This document shows positions 33,759 through 43,340 of a stretch of 64,000 nucleotides of DNA, piece after piece. A program made the position numbers and the translations under genes. How positions within the stretch are numbered: the first letter of the stretch is position 1; every line of letters starts with the position of its first letter. The stretch comes from Alkalihalobacterium elongatum. Lineage in GTDB: Bacteria > Bacillota > Bacilli > Bacillales > Bacillaceae_F. Location of the stretch: NCBI RefSeq assembly GCF_019024285.1, contig NZ_WMKZ01000001.1:310001-374000 (forward strand), given 5' to 3'. The notes under the pieces were generated by a model that did no database searches, had not been told where the DNA came from, and saw nothing but the letters and a program-made list of their open reading frames with translations.

Positions 33759-35465
33759 TCAAAAAGGTGCACGTTCACTATTCATCCCATTAAGATCCAT
33801 CTGAAACCAGCCAAGCTGAAGTGCACTAATATGTTTAGAGTAATATAAACGTCCGTTAATAATATGAATGTGCGACCCACGGTCATCGAGTTGCTCTGTT
33901 TCAAGTGTATTTAAATCAAGTCTATATAAGCTATGATCTTTAGATACATTAGTGAAATATAATCCATCTCCTGCAACATTAAACCCTTGACTTTCATAAG
34001 TCGTTAATCGTTCCGTCTTTGTCCCATCAAGCTCTACTCTATAGATTTTCGAACCATCTAATGCACTTTCATAATAAACCCAGCCAGCTTCTACAATAAA
34101 AGTTCGCGTAGGGTAATCAATAACTTTTGGCGTTAGATGAGCTTCATCCATTTCATCAATCTCCACGACATAAAGAATACCTTTTGGCTCTTTTTGATAA
34201 ATCACTTGATTGTCATATACCGTATAACGGAAAAGATCATCAATTAACTGTATCTTAATACCATCTTTAGATACCATATATAAAGGCTGTTTATTATTTA
34301 GGGGATTGTTTGTTTTATAAAAAATCCAATCGTCTATTACTCGTAAATCAATTGCATAGTCATCAGACATTTTTTCTACCTCTGTCCCGTCTTTTTTCAT
34401 CCGGTACACATTAAACCCGTCTCGTTCATCTGAATAATATAACCAATCCCCTACCACATTTAAGTCTTTTGCTAAGACCTCAGAAATGAGTTCTTTTTCT
34501 AGATGATCTTCAGTCCATTTATAAATGCCACTCTCTTGCATCCAATTGGAGTAATAAACCACTTCCCCATCTGTTGCAAAATAAGAGCCATTCAAATGGT
34601 TTCCATCTGTGTTTCCTTTAACTCCTTCATGGAAGACTGATTTCTCATCAACTAGTTCACGCTCACCAAAAAGGATTTCTCCGTATGTTTTAGCATTTTG
34701 AATGACTGTATCTGGGACATTTACTTCCTCTACTTCATTAAAGGAATCATACGTAATATACAGCATTTCCGTCACTTTATTTTCTAGTTCATCATCAACT
34801 ATGTTCAAATTAAACGAGTATTCCATCATCGCAGAAGTCCGGTAAAATGTTTCTTTGTCAATAATCATCTCGTAATTTAACGAGCTAGGACCATTCCCTG
34901 TTCGTATAGCATAAAGCATCGTATGAAATAATGGATCGTCCATTACATAGTAAAATGGGAAAAGACCCTGCCACAAAGGATGCAACCCCTCTTCTGATGT
35001 TGAAATAGTAAAGCGGTAGCCATTGTTATCTTCTATAAAATTAAATAAGTCGATGTTTTCTAATATAAGTTCTAATTCTTCGGCTGGGCCGAGTGCATTA
35101 ATATCAGGGGATACATTAACCCACAAGTCACTATCCTCGTCCATTAAATAGTACGTCTCTCCCCCAGTAATATATACTTCTGCACTCATCGTTGCTCCTG
35201 AAACTTTAGATGTCCTGACGATATGTGCCTTTAGTGGGTCTACTAATATAGTTCCATTAAGATAGGAGATTAATGTCCCACTATCATTTTCTTTCGAAAT
35301 TGAATCTAGCTCAAAGTTATATGTTTGCACTTCTTTCATAGCTTCAATAGATTGATTTAAAACTTCTTCCTTTGTTAATTGCTCAATTTCTGGCTGACAG
35401 GCTGCAGTAAATGCGGTAACACATAATAATAGACCAGCAAAAATTATAAAACGATAAAAACGCAT
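33759..35465 (-). CDS. DUF5050 domain lipoprotein
   Basis: A 568-residue secreted lipoprotein. Signal peptide with lipobox TAAC (Cys about residue 23) followed by QPE. Residues about 30-240 resemble LppX/LolA-like domains seen in DUF6612 proteins (YNFELDSISKEN, MSAEVYITGGETYYL). Residues about 270-565 contain repeated Y-Y-S/D-x and V-Y-R-M/V-x-x-D-G-T blades, as in the DUF5050 beta-propeller-like domain. Anchored to the outer face of the membrane; function unknown. The ATG at 35465 follows AAAGGGG. Confidence 0.85.
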   Translation of the reverse strand: MRFYRFIIFAGLLLCVTAFTAACQPEIEQLTKEEVLNQSIEAMKEVQTYNFELDSISKENDSGTLISYLNGTILVDPLKAHIVRTSKVSGATMSAEVYITGGETYYLMDEDSDLWVNVSPDINALGPAEELELILENIDLFNFIEDNNGYRFTISTSEEGLHPLWQGLFPFYYVMDDPLFHTMLYAIRTGNGPSSLNYEMIIDKETFYRTSAMMEYSFNLNIVDDELENKVTEMLYITYDSFNEVEEVNVPDTVIQNAKTYGEILFGERELVDEKSVFHEGVKGNTDGNHLNGSYFATDGEVVYYSNWMQESGIYKWTEDHLEKELISEVLAKDLNVVGDWLYYSDERDGFNVYRMKKDGTEVEKMSDDYAIDLRVIDDWIFYKTNNPLNNKQPLYMVSKDGIKIQLIDDLFRYTVYDNQVIYQKEPKGILYVVEIDEMDEAHLTPKVIDYPTRTFIVEAGWVYYESALDGSKIYRVELDGTKTERLTTYESQGFNVAGDGLYFTNVSKDHSLYRLDLNTLETEQLDDRGSHIHIINGRLYYSKHISALQLGWFQMDLNGMNSERAPF

Positions 35466-35634
35466 GTATTCCCCTTTCAAATTAAGTAGCATGGATTTAT
35501 TAGAATAGATTTAACTATTGTTTTAATTACGCAGATTATCAACTGTAGTACGTACTTTTAGATATCCATAATACCATAAAAACCTATGTTTATTACATTT
35601 TTTTCACGGGTAAATAAAGATCAAGGAGGGATGA

Positions 35635-35838
35635 ATGATGAGAAATAAAGAAAAAGAAAAAGAACTTCAAAACCGAAACCAAAAATCCCAAGCCTTTAAA
35701 CAAGATTGGGACCAACAGCTTATGAGAGACCAATTGGTTATGCCAATAGACGAGCCACCACTCGAAGACATAAAACTAGAAGAACAAGAAGAACGAGAAA
35801 AAAAGAAAACGAAGCAACAATCATCAAGCGAAGTATAA
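35635..35838 (+). CDS. Small highly charged hypothetical protein
   Basis: A 67-residue protein dominated by Glu, Lys and Gln, likely disordered or coiled-coil, with a central MPIDEPPLEDIKLEEQ segment. Two in-frame ATGs (35635 and 35638) follow GGAGGG. No family recognised. The composition is unlike its neighbours, but the strong ribosome binding site supports a real gene. Confidence 0.65.
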   Translation: MMRNKEKEKELQNRNQKSQAFKQDWDQQLMRDQLVMPIDEPPLEDIKLEEQEEREKKKTKQQSSSEV

Positions 35839-35925
35839 GAGGCTGAATTATTTCAGTCTCTTTTATTTCCCCTTCATAAATGGTTAAATGAAACGAACAA
35901 CATTAGGTAAGGGTGGTATGCTTTA

Positions 35926-36639
35926 ATGTTCGAGGAGTTTTTCAATCCTGCTGCCTATATGAAAGGCACGATTTTTTTATCTCCTGCCCATATAGCTTCA
36001 TTAATTTTATTTTTATTATCGCTCATTTGGATGTTTGTACATAGAGATAGACCTTACATGGGAAAAATTCGCTGGTGGCTTCTTTCTGTACTTGTCATTT
36101 CAGAGCTTAGTATTATTATGTGGAGTATTGCAGCTGGCTTGTGGGATATCCGCTATAATTTACCGCTACAACTATGTACAATTAGTATTTATTTAAGCTC
36201 TGTTATGTTAATTACACGTTCTTACCGGATTTTCGAGTTCATTTATTTTTTTGGAATTGGAGGTGCGCTCCAAGCATTAATTACACCTGAATTATTTTAT
36301 ACTTTCCCTCACTATCGTTTTTGGCATTTTTTTATTGCTCATATCGCTATCATCCTTGCCATTCTTTATATGATTTGGATCCATAAATACACTGTTACAT
36401 GGAAATCTGCTATGCGGTCTTTTGTATTTCTCAACATCCTTGCATTTATCGCCTTCTGGGTCAATTATTGGACAGGTGCGAACTATATGTTTTTAGCTAG
36501 AAAACCCGATAACCCAAGTATCCTCGATTGGCTTGGACCATATCCATGGTATATCTTATCACTAGAAGTTATCGTTATTCTCATGTTCACCCTTCTTTAC
36601 TTGCCGTTTTATTTAAAAGAAAAATACAAAAATAATTAA
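35926..36639 (+). CDS. TIGR02206 family membrane protein (YwaF-like)
   Basis: A 237-residue integral membrane protein with six to seven helices. Conserved features of the YwaF/TIGR02206 family are visible: LPLQLCTISIYLSS, the region around LITPEL, HFFIAHIAII and the N-Y-x-x-G-x-N-Y-M-F-L-A-x-K-P segment. Function unknown. It starts at ATG after a GGGTGG site. Confidence 0.88.
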   Translation: MFEEFFNPAAYMKGTIFLSPAHIASLILFLLSLIWMFVHRDRPYMGKIRWWLLSVLVISELSIIMWSIAAGLWDIRYNLPLQLCTISIYLSSVMLITRSYRIFEFIYFFGIGGALQALITPELFYTFPHYRFWHFFIAHIAIILAILYMIWIHKYTVTWKSAMRSFVFLNILAFIAFWVNYWTGANYMFLARKPDNPSILDWLGPYPWYILSLEVIVILMFTLLYLPFYLKEKYKNN

Positions 36640-36707
36640 CCTCTCTATGTATAAATGGACAGCTTTTACACAAATTAATAAGAATACTTTTTGAGGAGGT
36701 AATCAAC

Positions 36708-36830
36708 TTGAATAAGTTTTTAGATCTTATATCTTCCTTTTTGATAGCTTTATTTGAGTTAGAGTACGAACACCTTCTTTATGATGAATTATACTTAGAG
36801 GAACATGGCGACCCTACAGCCAAAGTATAA
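36708..36830 (+). CDS. Possible 40-residue small protein
   Basis: A short ORF beginning with TTG, 7 nt after a very strong GAGGAGG. It encodes a hydrophobic N-terminal helix (LISSFLIALFELEYEHLL) and an acidic tail ending GDPTAKV. No family recognised. Amphipathic and acidic, perhaps membrane-associated. It lies in an otherwise gene-free region of about 570 bp. Confidence 0.5.
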   Translation: MNKFLDLISSFLIALFELEYEHLLYDELYLEEHGDPTAKV

Positions 36831-37205
36831 GATGTAATTCATCCATTATAATACATTTCTACTTACAGGTGGAGTTCTACACTATCCCCTTCTCTAACGT
36901 GACGAACTCCCCTTTACATTATCTCCCCACCTGTCATTCAAATTTATTACCCCTAGACTTTTTCATTTCTAACAATTTCATCACCAAAACTTTAATCATA
37001 TTATCCTCCTTTAAAATTAATCGTTCCTTCTTATTCCTTGGACTATGAGTATCCACGGCTGGAACATATACAACCTCTAAAATGATTTCCTAACTATCTA
37101 ACTATTACTGGTAAATTTTCTCTTCGTACTGCATAAAATTGGGAGGAGTGTCAAAAATAACTGATACTTAGAAATTCTATCCATACTTCTTGGGAGGTGG
37201 GTTTA
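36831..37205. other. Gene-free stretch with one hairpin
   Basis: GGAGTTC (36872-36878) pairs with GAACTCC (36905-36911) with an inner CAC/GTG pair. It may terminate the small ORF transcript. Nothing else is recognised before the dehydrogenase gene. Confidence 0.4.
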
Positions 37206-38480
37206 GTGAAGTCATTACAGTTTGACTATAGTATTCCTCGCTATGTCTTTAGCAAGGTCGTTGGAAAGTGGAAATCATCTCTTTATTGGCATCCACGTCT
37301 ATCTTGTATCAGGTTACGTGAAGTAGAAGAACCAACTCTTCCGAATGAAGACTGGATCAAAGTCGAAGTCACTTTTGGCGGTATTTGTGGAAGTGATTTG
37401 AACTTAATTTTTCTCAACGATAGTCCAGCAACTTCACCTTATGCGTCTTTTCCTTTTACGATTGGCCATGAAGTTGTAGGGAAAGTTGCAGAAATGGGCC
37501 GTAATGTCAGTCATCTCAAAAAAGGTGATCGAGTTGTAATCGATCCAATATTATCATGTATGAGTCGAGGCTTTGCAACACCTTGTAAAGCTTGCGAACG
37601 TGGAGAATATAGTTTGTGCAGTCATATGACTGAAGGAGACGTATCACCAGGATTACTAATTGGAGCTTGTAAGGATACTGGTGGGAGCTGGGGACCAGTT
37701 CTCGTCGCACACAACACCCAAGTTTTACCTTTACCAGATGAAGTTGATGATTTAAATGGAGTCTTGATTGAACCGTTTAGTTGTGCACTTCATGCCGTCT
37801 TAAAAAATAAGCCAAAGCCTCAAGATCATGTGCTTGTTATCGGTGCTGGAGTGATTGGTATTTCAGTAATTGCAGCTATCCGTGCCCTAGGAATTAGTTG
37901 TCATATTACTGCACTAGTTAAACATAAATTTCAGGGTGAGCTTGCTCAAACATTTGGTGCTGATGAGGTCATTTACTTAACCCGTAACGGTTCGTATGTT
38001 GATGAAACAGCTAAAACTTTGAATGCAAAAGTGTTAAAACCGATTTACGGTGCTCCTGTTATTGAAGGAGGAGCTGACATTGTATACGAATGTGTCGGCA
38101 AAAAACAAAGTATAAACGATTCACTACGTTTTGCGCAAAGTGGCGGGAAAGTCGTTTTACTTGGATTAGCTAGTATTATCGACGGGATTGATTGGACGAC
38201 TGTTTGGTTAAATGAATTAGAGGTAAAAGGTAGTTTTGCCTACAGTACGGGTGAATACGAAGGTAAAACCATGCGGACACTCGAGATCGCTATTGAATTA
38301 ATTCGCCAAAAGAAAGTTGATTTATCACCAATGATTTCTCATCGTTACCCTTTAGAAAATTATAAGGAAGCAATATTTACAGCAACCAATAAAAGTAGTC
38401 GTTCAGTTATGAAAGTTATTTTTGAACATGGGAACTCAAACACCGCAGGAGGAATGCAACATGAAAACATTTCTAGTTAA
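37206..38480 (+). CDS. Zinc-dependent alcohol dehydrogenase-like protein
   Basis: A 424-residue MDR-family protein. GroES-like domain with the catalytic-zinc pattern GGICGSDLN and GHEVVGKV (His-Glu), structural-zinc-like cysteines spread through CMSRGFATPCKACERGEYSLC, and a Rossmann segment VLVIGAGVIGISVI. At 424 residues it is longer than the usual 340-360. The GTG at 37206 is 8 nt after GGGAGG. Its end overlaps the class II aldolase gene by 20 nt, so the two proteins probably act in one pathway. Substrate unknown. Confidence 0.85.
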   Translation: MKSLQFDYSIPRYVFSKVVGKWKSSLYWHPRLSCIRLREVEEPTLPNEDWIKVEVTFGGICGSDLNLIFLNDSPATSPYASFPFTIGHEVVGKVAEMGRNVSHLKKGDRVVIDPILSCMSRGFATPCKACERGEYSLCSHMTEGDVSPGLLIGACKDTGGSWGPVLVAHNTQVLPLPDEVDDLNGVLIEPFSCALHAVLKNKPKPQDHVLVIGAGVIGISVIAAIRALGISCHITALVKHKFQGELAQTFGADEVIYLTRNGSYVDETAKTLNAKVLKPIYGAPVIEGGADIVYECVGKKQSINDSLRFAQSGGKVVLLGLASIIDGIDWTTVWLNELEVKGSFAYSTGEYEGKTMRTLEIAIELIRQKKVDLSPMISHRYPLENYKEAIFTATNKSSRSVMKVIFEHGNSNTAGGMQHENISS

Positions 38481-39552
38481 CGGAACTACTGAAACACCGT
38501 TTATGCAATGGTTAGAAAAAGGAATGAAGCACGTATTTACTCAAAATGATTTTACACTTTTTAAAGAGGTCGATGAGGATTTACGTCTTGTTCTGAATTT
38601 TACAGACGCTGAAACTTGCCGTCCATTTAGAAGAAAAGCACAAGCGACATTTGTCGTTTCCATATTGGAAAAAGAGAGTGTTATGGAAAATGTATTCAAG
38701 GAAGCGTACCCTTATTTAATTCGGTCTCTTTCTAACCACTTAATGTTTGTTAACCACAACGATGGAATTACAACTTTTTATTTCTTAACACCCGAACAGG
38801 GCTGCTACCAAATTGAATATAAACAAGGTGATGACGAGGCAGAGCTTTTCCAAAAAATATATGAGCGCTTAGAACCGCTTGCCTCATCACAACTCGTAAT
38901 CGACAACGAATTTCACTTCGACTTACCAGAACCATTATGGAATGGGGATGAAGTAAGCATACAGTTGAAGCAATCAGGGAAGAAGCTCGATGAAATGGAT
39001 CTTCTCCCTGCCCCCTTCCCAATTGATGAGTATTTAACGCCAAGAGATATGCGGCATTTACATAAGTTATATGGAATTGGCGGTTTAAGTTATGGGAACT
39101 TAAGCGCAAGACAAGATGAAAACCATTTTTGGATGAGTGCAAGTGGCATTGATAAATCCAACATGGATACAATTGGACAAGATATCTTATTTATTAAAGG
39201 CTATAACTCGAAAGACAATAAAATTGAAGTAAGTGTTCCGCCAGAAGTTACACCAAAACGCGCTTCTGTCGACGCAATCGAACATTGGATGATTTATAAG
39301 GAGCACCCTGAAGTTGGGGCCATCGTTCATATTCACGCATGGATGGACGGAATTCAAGCGACTGAAATCAACTACCCATGTGGGACAGTTGAATTAGCTA
39401 AAACGGTTGCACAACTCGTTCGCGAATCAGAAAACCCTTCTCAAGCTGTTATCGGCCTAAAAAACCATGGCCTTACGATTACTGGGACAAGCCTAGAAGA
39501 TATATTTGAACGTATTGATGGAAAAATTAATCGCCAAGTTCCAATGAATTAA
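38461..39552 (+). CDS. Class II aldolase/adducin with novel N-terminal domain
   Basis: A 363-residue protein. The C-terminal half (about 190-360) is a class II aldolase/adducin domain with YGNLSAR, MSASGIDKS, the zinc-binding His pair in VHIHAWMDG and a third His in LKNHGLTITG. The first 185 residues match no family that I know (LVLNFTDAETCRPFRRKAQATFVV). The ATG at 38461 follows AGGAGG by 8 nt and overlaps the upstream dehydrogenase. It may act as an aldolase, epimerase or dehydratase on a sugar-like intermediate. Confidence 0.82.
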   Translation: MKTFLVNGTTETPFMQWLEKGMKHVFTQNDFTLFKEVDEDLRLVLNFTDAETCRPFRRKAQATFVVSILEKESVMENVFKEAYPYLIRSLSNHLMFVNHNDGITTFYFLTPEQGCYQIEYKQGDDEAELFQKIYERLEPLASSQLVIDNEFHFDLPEPLWNGDEVSIQLKQSGKKLDEMDLLPAPFPIDEYLTPRDMRHLHKLYGIGGLSYGNLSARQDENHFWMSASGIDKSNMDTIGQDILFIKGYNSKDNKIEVSVPPEVTPKRASVDAIEHWMIYKEHPEVGAIVHIHAWMDGIQATEINYPCGTVELAKTVAQLVRESENPSQAVIGLKNHGLTITGTSLEDIFERIDGKINRQVPMN

Positions 39553-39560
39553 TCCGAAAA

Positions 39561-39599
39561 AAAGCGAGGCTGAAAAAGTACATCAACCTCGCTTTTTTT
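39561..39599. terminator. Bidirectional terminator between convergent genes
   Basis: AAAGCGAGG (39561-39569) pairs with CCTCGCTTT (39587-39595), with T-runs in both directions. Confidence 0.85.
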
Positions 39600-39605
39600 A
39601 TTTTA

Positions 39606-40367
39606 TTATCTTACTTCCTCAAGCTCTTCCTCATTCTTACCGACCTCTTTAATTAATGCTTTATAGCCATTTCTCGTTAACTTAAATTCATTATCAACAT
39701 AACCTGACTTTTCTAGTGCTTGGATGACGTCGGCAGATAAAGAGGCCCGAATTTCTTCTAATGCCCAATTCAAGTCATAAATTGTTCCATTAAGTACTGA
39801 ATCCTTATCAAGAGATGCTGCAATTTCTTTGATCGGATCCACTTTAATGAAGTACTTTTTCGTTTCAAGTACAGCTTGGTGGATTTTGTTTTTGGCATTC
39901 ATGATATCTTGCATGATTGTTGATATTTCATTATCTTTTTGCTTGATTTGTTGGCGGTATTGTTGTTTTTCAAGATCACTTAATTCAGCTTTTGAAAAAA
40001 GCTCCTCTAATAATTGTGTACGGTCAAAATCGACCTTTTCTAAATCGCTTTGTTTTTTGGCAACTTCTGAGTTTGTTAACTCAACAGCCTCAACTTTGAC
40101 GTTCTCGACTTTTTTAGACTCTGATATATCTGATTCTACTCTACTGTTAGCAGGTGAACTAGATAATTTACGATTAATAGATACTACAAGAGTCATCAAC
40201 AGCACAATAACGAATAATCGAAAAATCATTTCATTAAACAACGCCCCAATTAAAAGAGCGCTACCTATGAAAGCAACTATTATAATGAGCGCCCAACCTT
40301 TTAATGAGTTTGGCTTTTTTAATTGTTGTAATGACGACGAAGACTGCTGCTTTGATCTATATTCCAT
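39606..40367 (-). CDS. Hypothetical membrane protein with coiled coil
   Basis: An unrecognised 253-residue protein. Two adjacent membrane helices (about 24-42 and 48-65) are followed by a long Glu/Lys-rich coiled coil (about 85-165) and a C-terminal alpha-helical domain. The layout suggests a membrane-anchored scaffold with a cytoplasmic tail. Start ATG with AAGGGG. Confidence 0.7.
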   Translation of the reverse strand: MEYRSKQQSSSSLQQLKKPNSLKGWALIIIVAFIGSALLIGALFNEMIFRLFVIVLLMTLVVSINRKLSSSPANSRVESDISESKKVENVKVEAVELTNSEVAKKQSDLEKVDFDRTQLLEELFSKAELSDLEKQQYRQQIKQKDNEISTIMQDIMNAKNKIHQAVLETKKYFIKVDPIKEIAASLDKDSVLNGTIYDLNWALEEIRASLSADVIQALEKSGYVDNEFKLTRNGYKALIKEVGKNEEELEEVR

Positions 40368-40532
40368 CTTCTTTCCCCTTTGTCTACAATTTAATCTTTT
40401 TACATTTAAATCTACTATAATGAGTATATCAATAATATCTATCCTTGTGAAAATTCAAATGTGTCAACTTATTATAGAAAAAAAGTTTGCTATTGTAATG
40501 AGGAGTCTCTACTAATTCTACTACAAAAATAC

Positions 40533-40691
40533 CTATATTAAGAATGATAAAGCGATTACAAAGATTGATAAATGGTATAAAAGGTCTAGTATGTTATTAT
40601 TCCTATAAGATTTTAGCATATTGAGAGCAACATAACCTGAACGAATAACGATAATGACTAAAGCAATGGTGATTAAGATTGATGGAATCAT
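40533..40691 (-). CDS. Small two-helix membrane protein
   Basis: A 52-residue protein with hydrophobic helices at about 3-22 and 35-52. The ATG at 40691 follows GGAGGT by 8 nt and is preferred over an earlier frame start at 40718. No family recognised. Confidence 0.6.
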   Translation of the reverse strand: MIPSILITIALVIIVIRSGYVALNMLKSYRNNNILDLLYHLSIFVIALSFLI

Positions 40692-40788
40692 TTCGTACCA
40701 CCTCCAAGTTGTAGTCATTGATGTATATGTTGAAATGTTTTGAAATAATACTCTTTAATCTAACACTTTGGGACTGTTAATGTTTGTT

Positions 40789-40898
40789 TTTGATTTGGGA
40801 TCATTTTTGGGCTCATTATAGAAAAAATGGAACGAAATTATGTGTGAAAATAACATTTGGACACGAGGAGCCCAAAATCAATGTATGTCAACAATAGG
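40789..40898. repeat. Dispersed hairpin repeat, copy B
   Basis: TTTTGGGCTC (40805-40814) and GAGCCCAAAA (40868-40877) form a perfect 10-bp stem. The following CAATGTATGTCAACAATAGG matches copy A at 14887-15000. The right end supplies the stop codon and last few codons of the sensor kinase gene at 40878-42002. Confidence 0.65.
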
Positions 40899-42002
40899 CT
40901 TTACACTACTTTTTTTAAAGAATTTCACCGTACAAATCGTCCCTTTACCTTCTACAGAATTTATTTTTAATTCCCCTCCATTTCTCTCTGCTATGCAAAA
41001 GGATATAGGTAATCCAAGACCAAGGTGATTTTCTTTAAATGTATAAAAAGGGTCTAAACATTTTGAAAGCTGCTCTGTACACATTCCTACACCATTATCA
41101 CTTACAATTACCTGTACATATTCCTCTGTATCTTTTGTTTTAATATCAATTTTACCGTTATCCTTTATAGACTCTACGGAATTATTCAAGAGGTGGGAGA
41201 TCAGTTCACTAATTTCCTCTGAATCTATATAGATAAGAGGAAGGTTATATTCAAGGAGAAGATTAAGATGATATTTTTTCTTCCTATGTTCAATTTTGTT
41301 TTTATTTATCGATTGAATAATAACATTATTAATATTATTTTCCGATCGATTAACCCTCTTTTTACTCGATAAGAAAATTAAAAAACAAATAATATGGTTG
41401 ATTTGTTCTAATTCTTTTATTAAGATTTCCTTCATTTGATTTTCAATCGGTTCATTACTCCTCAACACTTGTAAAAACCCTTGAACTGTTGTCATTGGAT
41501 TCCTTAAAGTATCTGCCAATCCTTCTGCCAATTGGCCAATTTGTTTGTAGCTATTTAAACGAGCAATTTCTTCTTCCATTATTTTATAAGTGGTTATATC
41601 GGTTGATGCAGTTGCTAGACCAATTATATTTTTTTCTTCATCGAATAGAGGCTCCCCAGAAACATCATAGATTCTCACATCATCTTCCATGAGAAAAGAG
41701 ATTTCTTTTCTAATCTTTCTTCCTGTTGCAAGAACTTCTATTTTTAACGCCATTAATTCTTCAATGCCGCTATTTTGTGCGAGTTCATCATCTCTTTTTC
41801 CAATACATTCTTCCGCTTTAAAGTCAGAATGGGGGTTATAAACCCATCTATAGCGTAAGTCCGTATCAATATGTGCTACTATAATAGGGGCATTCTGAAG
41901 AGCTTGCTTTAAACAGGCTTGAATATCAACGGCTGTTAGCTTTTCATTTAAGAAACTTCCGGATTTATATATATTAGGTTTGTTTTTTGCTAGTTCAGAC
42001 AT
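40878..42002 (-). CDS. PAS sensor kinase-like protein, histidine lost
   Basis: A 374-residue protein without membrane helices. A PAS domain covers about 35-140 (HIDTDLRYRWVYNPH, GLATASTDIT), then a HisKA-like segment and a HATPase_c domain: LLNNSVESI at 271-279, DNGVGM at 302-307, LGLGLP at 327-332. The H-box reads LADTLRNPMTTVQGF, where related kinases have LAHEIRNPLTTVQGF, so the phospho-acceptor His and Glu are Asp164 and Thr165. It cannot autophosphorylate in the usual way. It may be a phosphatase or a binding decoy for the sporulation phosphorelay. Start ATG with GAGGAG. Confidence 0.87.
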   Translation of the reverse strand: MSELAKNKPNIYKSGSFLNEKLTAVDIQACLKQALQNAPIIVAHIDTDLRYRWVYNPHSDFKAEECIGKRDDELAQNSGIEELMALKIEVLATGRKIRKEISFLMEDDVRIYDVSGEPLFDEEKNIIGLATASTDITTYKIMEEEIARLNSYKQIGQLAEGLADTLRNPMTTVQGFLQVLRSNEPIENQMKEILIKELEQINHIICFLIFLSSKKRVNRSENNINNVIIQSINKNKIEHRKKKYHLNLLLEYNLPLIYIDSEEISELISHLLNNSVESIKDNGKIDIKTKDTEEYVQVIVSDNGVGMCTEQLSKCLDPFYTFKENHLGLGLPISFCIAERNGGELKINSVEGKGTICTVKFFKKSSVKPIVDIH

Positions 42003-42151
42003 CTTTTCTCCTCTTTCTAAATAGTTTTTACATAAATTACCACAAGGGGTATTTACTGGGGTGATAAGTGCTGATATTTGCGTAACTTAAGTCGTACTAT
42101 TCGACACAATTCTTGTTATACCTTTACTTAAAAATTGTTATTTATTCAAAA

Positions 42152-42178
42152 AGAAGCCATAGCAAACCTATGGCTTCT
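42152..42178 (-). terminator. Terminator of the ger operon
   Basis: AGAAGCCATAG (42152-42162) pairs perfectly with CTATGGCTTCT (42168-42178); the minus strand continues into TTTTTG. Confidence 0.9.
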
Positions 42179-42194
42179 CACTATTCTAACTTTA

Positions 42195-43337
42195 CTATTG
42201 TAATGGGCGCAATTTGTTTTTCCCTGCATTGTGTATTTTAACCTTCACAGTAATATCTTTTAAAGACTCCTTCGTTAATGGAAGTTCTTCATTTTCCGTT
42301 AACTTTCTCCACACTTCTGGATTATTCTGGTAAAATGCATAGGATAATCGATAGATATCAGCATATATTTCTAGCCCTTTTTCAAACGTTTTTCTAATTT
42401 CATTTTCAATCACTTGCTGGGCTTGTTCCTCAATTAATTCCAAGGAGACAGAATCCATCATTTGGATTACATTACCTTTTACTTCTACTTCGATGTCAAA
42501 TTGAACAGAAGATCCTTCTACAATTGGTGTGATCTGTGCATCTGGGTTTTCCATCATAACCACACTAGCTGGCTCACCCTTATGGTTAATAACGATCGGT
42601 GCCCTCTCTGTCGTGTCTTGAAGCCAACGGAAACCAACCACATCTAAATCAGTCAATGTCCCTTTATATTTTTTATTTGTTAATAAACTTACTCCATCCA
42701 TATGGATAGCTGGGAAAAGTTCTTTCCCGTCAAACCACTGTTCTTTATCAATAGTTAAATGCGGAGCAAAGGCCGTCTTCCCAGGTTCATTTAAATCGGA
42801 AATAAACCGATGCATACGAATAGGTGGTATAAAAGAGCTCTGCGCATAACTATCCGTGGGATTCCCTAATGTCCCTAAAACAGGGGATGCTTCAAGGACT
42901 GGGAACGTAGCTAAAAGATCCTCCAATGGTTCATTTGTTGTAAACAACCACAGTGTATAACGGATTTCATGGTAACGTAAAAGTAAATCTAAACTTTCAG
43001 CTATTTCTTGCTCGATCGCAGCGTCGCTTAACACAACGGCAGCGAGATGCCCCCAGAAAATTCGTTGAGCAGTTGAATGATATAAATTATGTACAGCTGT
43101 ATCGACCGTTTCACCGACACCCTTACCAACAATGGCTTCATGCTGTTCACCACCACCACCACCAGCTTCTCCTCTAGCTATGGTTGCAAAATTTAATAGT
43201 TGAGCATACGCCACATAAAGACCATCTACGTAATCTATACCAATGACATGAATGTAGTACATCCGTTCCAACTGTTTTGCGTTGATACAAGACGTTAAAA
43301 GAAATACGGTTAAAAAAAGAATAAGGAACTTTTTCAT
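42195..43337 (-). CDS. Ger(x)C family germination lipoprotein
   Basis: A 380-residue spore germinant-receptor C subunit. Lipobox LLTSC with Cys17 after a short hydrophobic signal. Ger(x)C hallmarks include HVIGIDYVDG, GKGVGETVDTAVHNLYHSTAQRIFWGHLAAVVLSD and the C-terminal FEKGLEIYADIYRLSYAFYQNNPEVW. Anchored to the outer face of the inner spore membrane. It begins 3 nt after the A-subunit gene and is the last of the operon. Confidence 0.92.
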   Translation of the reverse strand: MKKFLILFLTVFLLTSCINAKQLERMYYIHVIGIDYVDGLYVAYAQLLNFATIARGEAGGGGGEQHEAIVGKGVGETVDTAVHNLYHSTAQRIFWGHLAAVVLSDAAIEQEIAESLDLLLRYHEIRYTLWLFTTNEPLEDLLATFPVLEASPVLGTLGNPTDSYAQSSFIPPIRMHRFISDLNEPGKTAFAPHLTIDKEQWFDGKELFPAIHMDGVSLLTNKKYKGTLTDLDVVGFRWLQDTTERAPIVINHKGEPASVVMMENPDAQITPIVEGSSVQFDIEVEVKGNVIQMMDSVSLELIEEQAQQVIENEIRKTFEKGLEIYADIYRLSYAFYQNNPEVWRKLTENEELPLTKESLKDITVKVKIHNAGKNKLRPLQ

Positions 43338-43340
43338 GTA

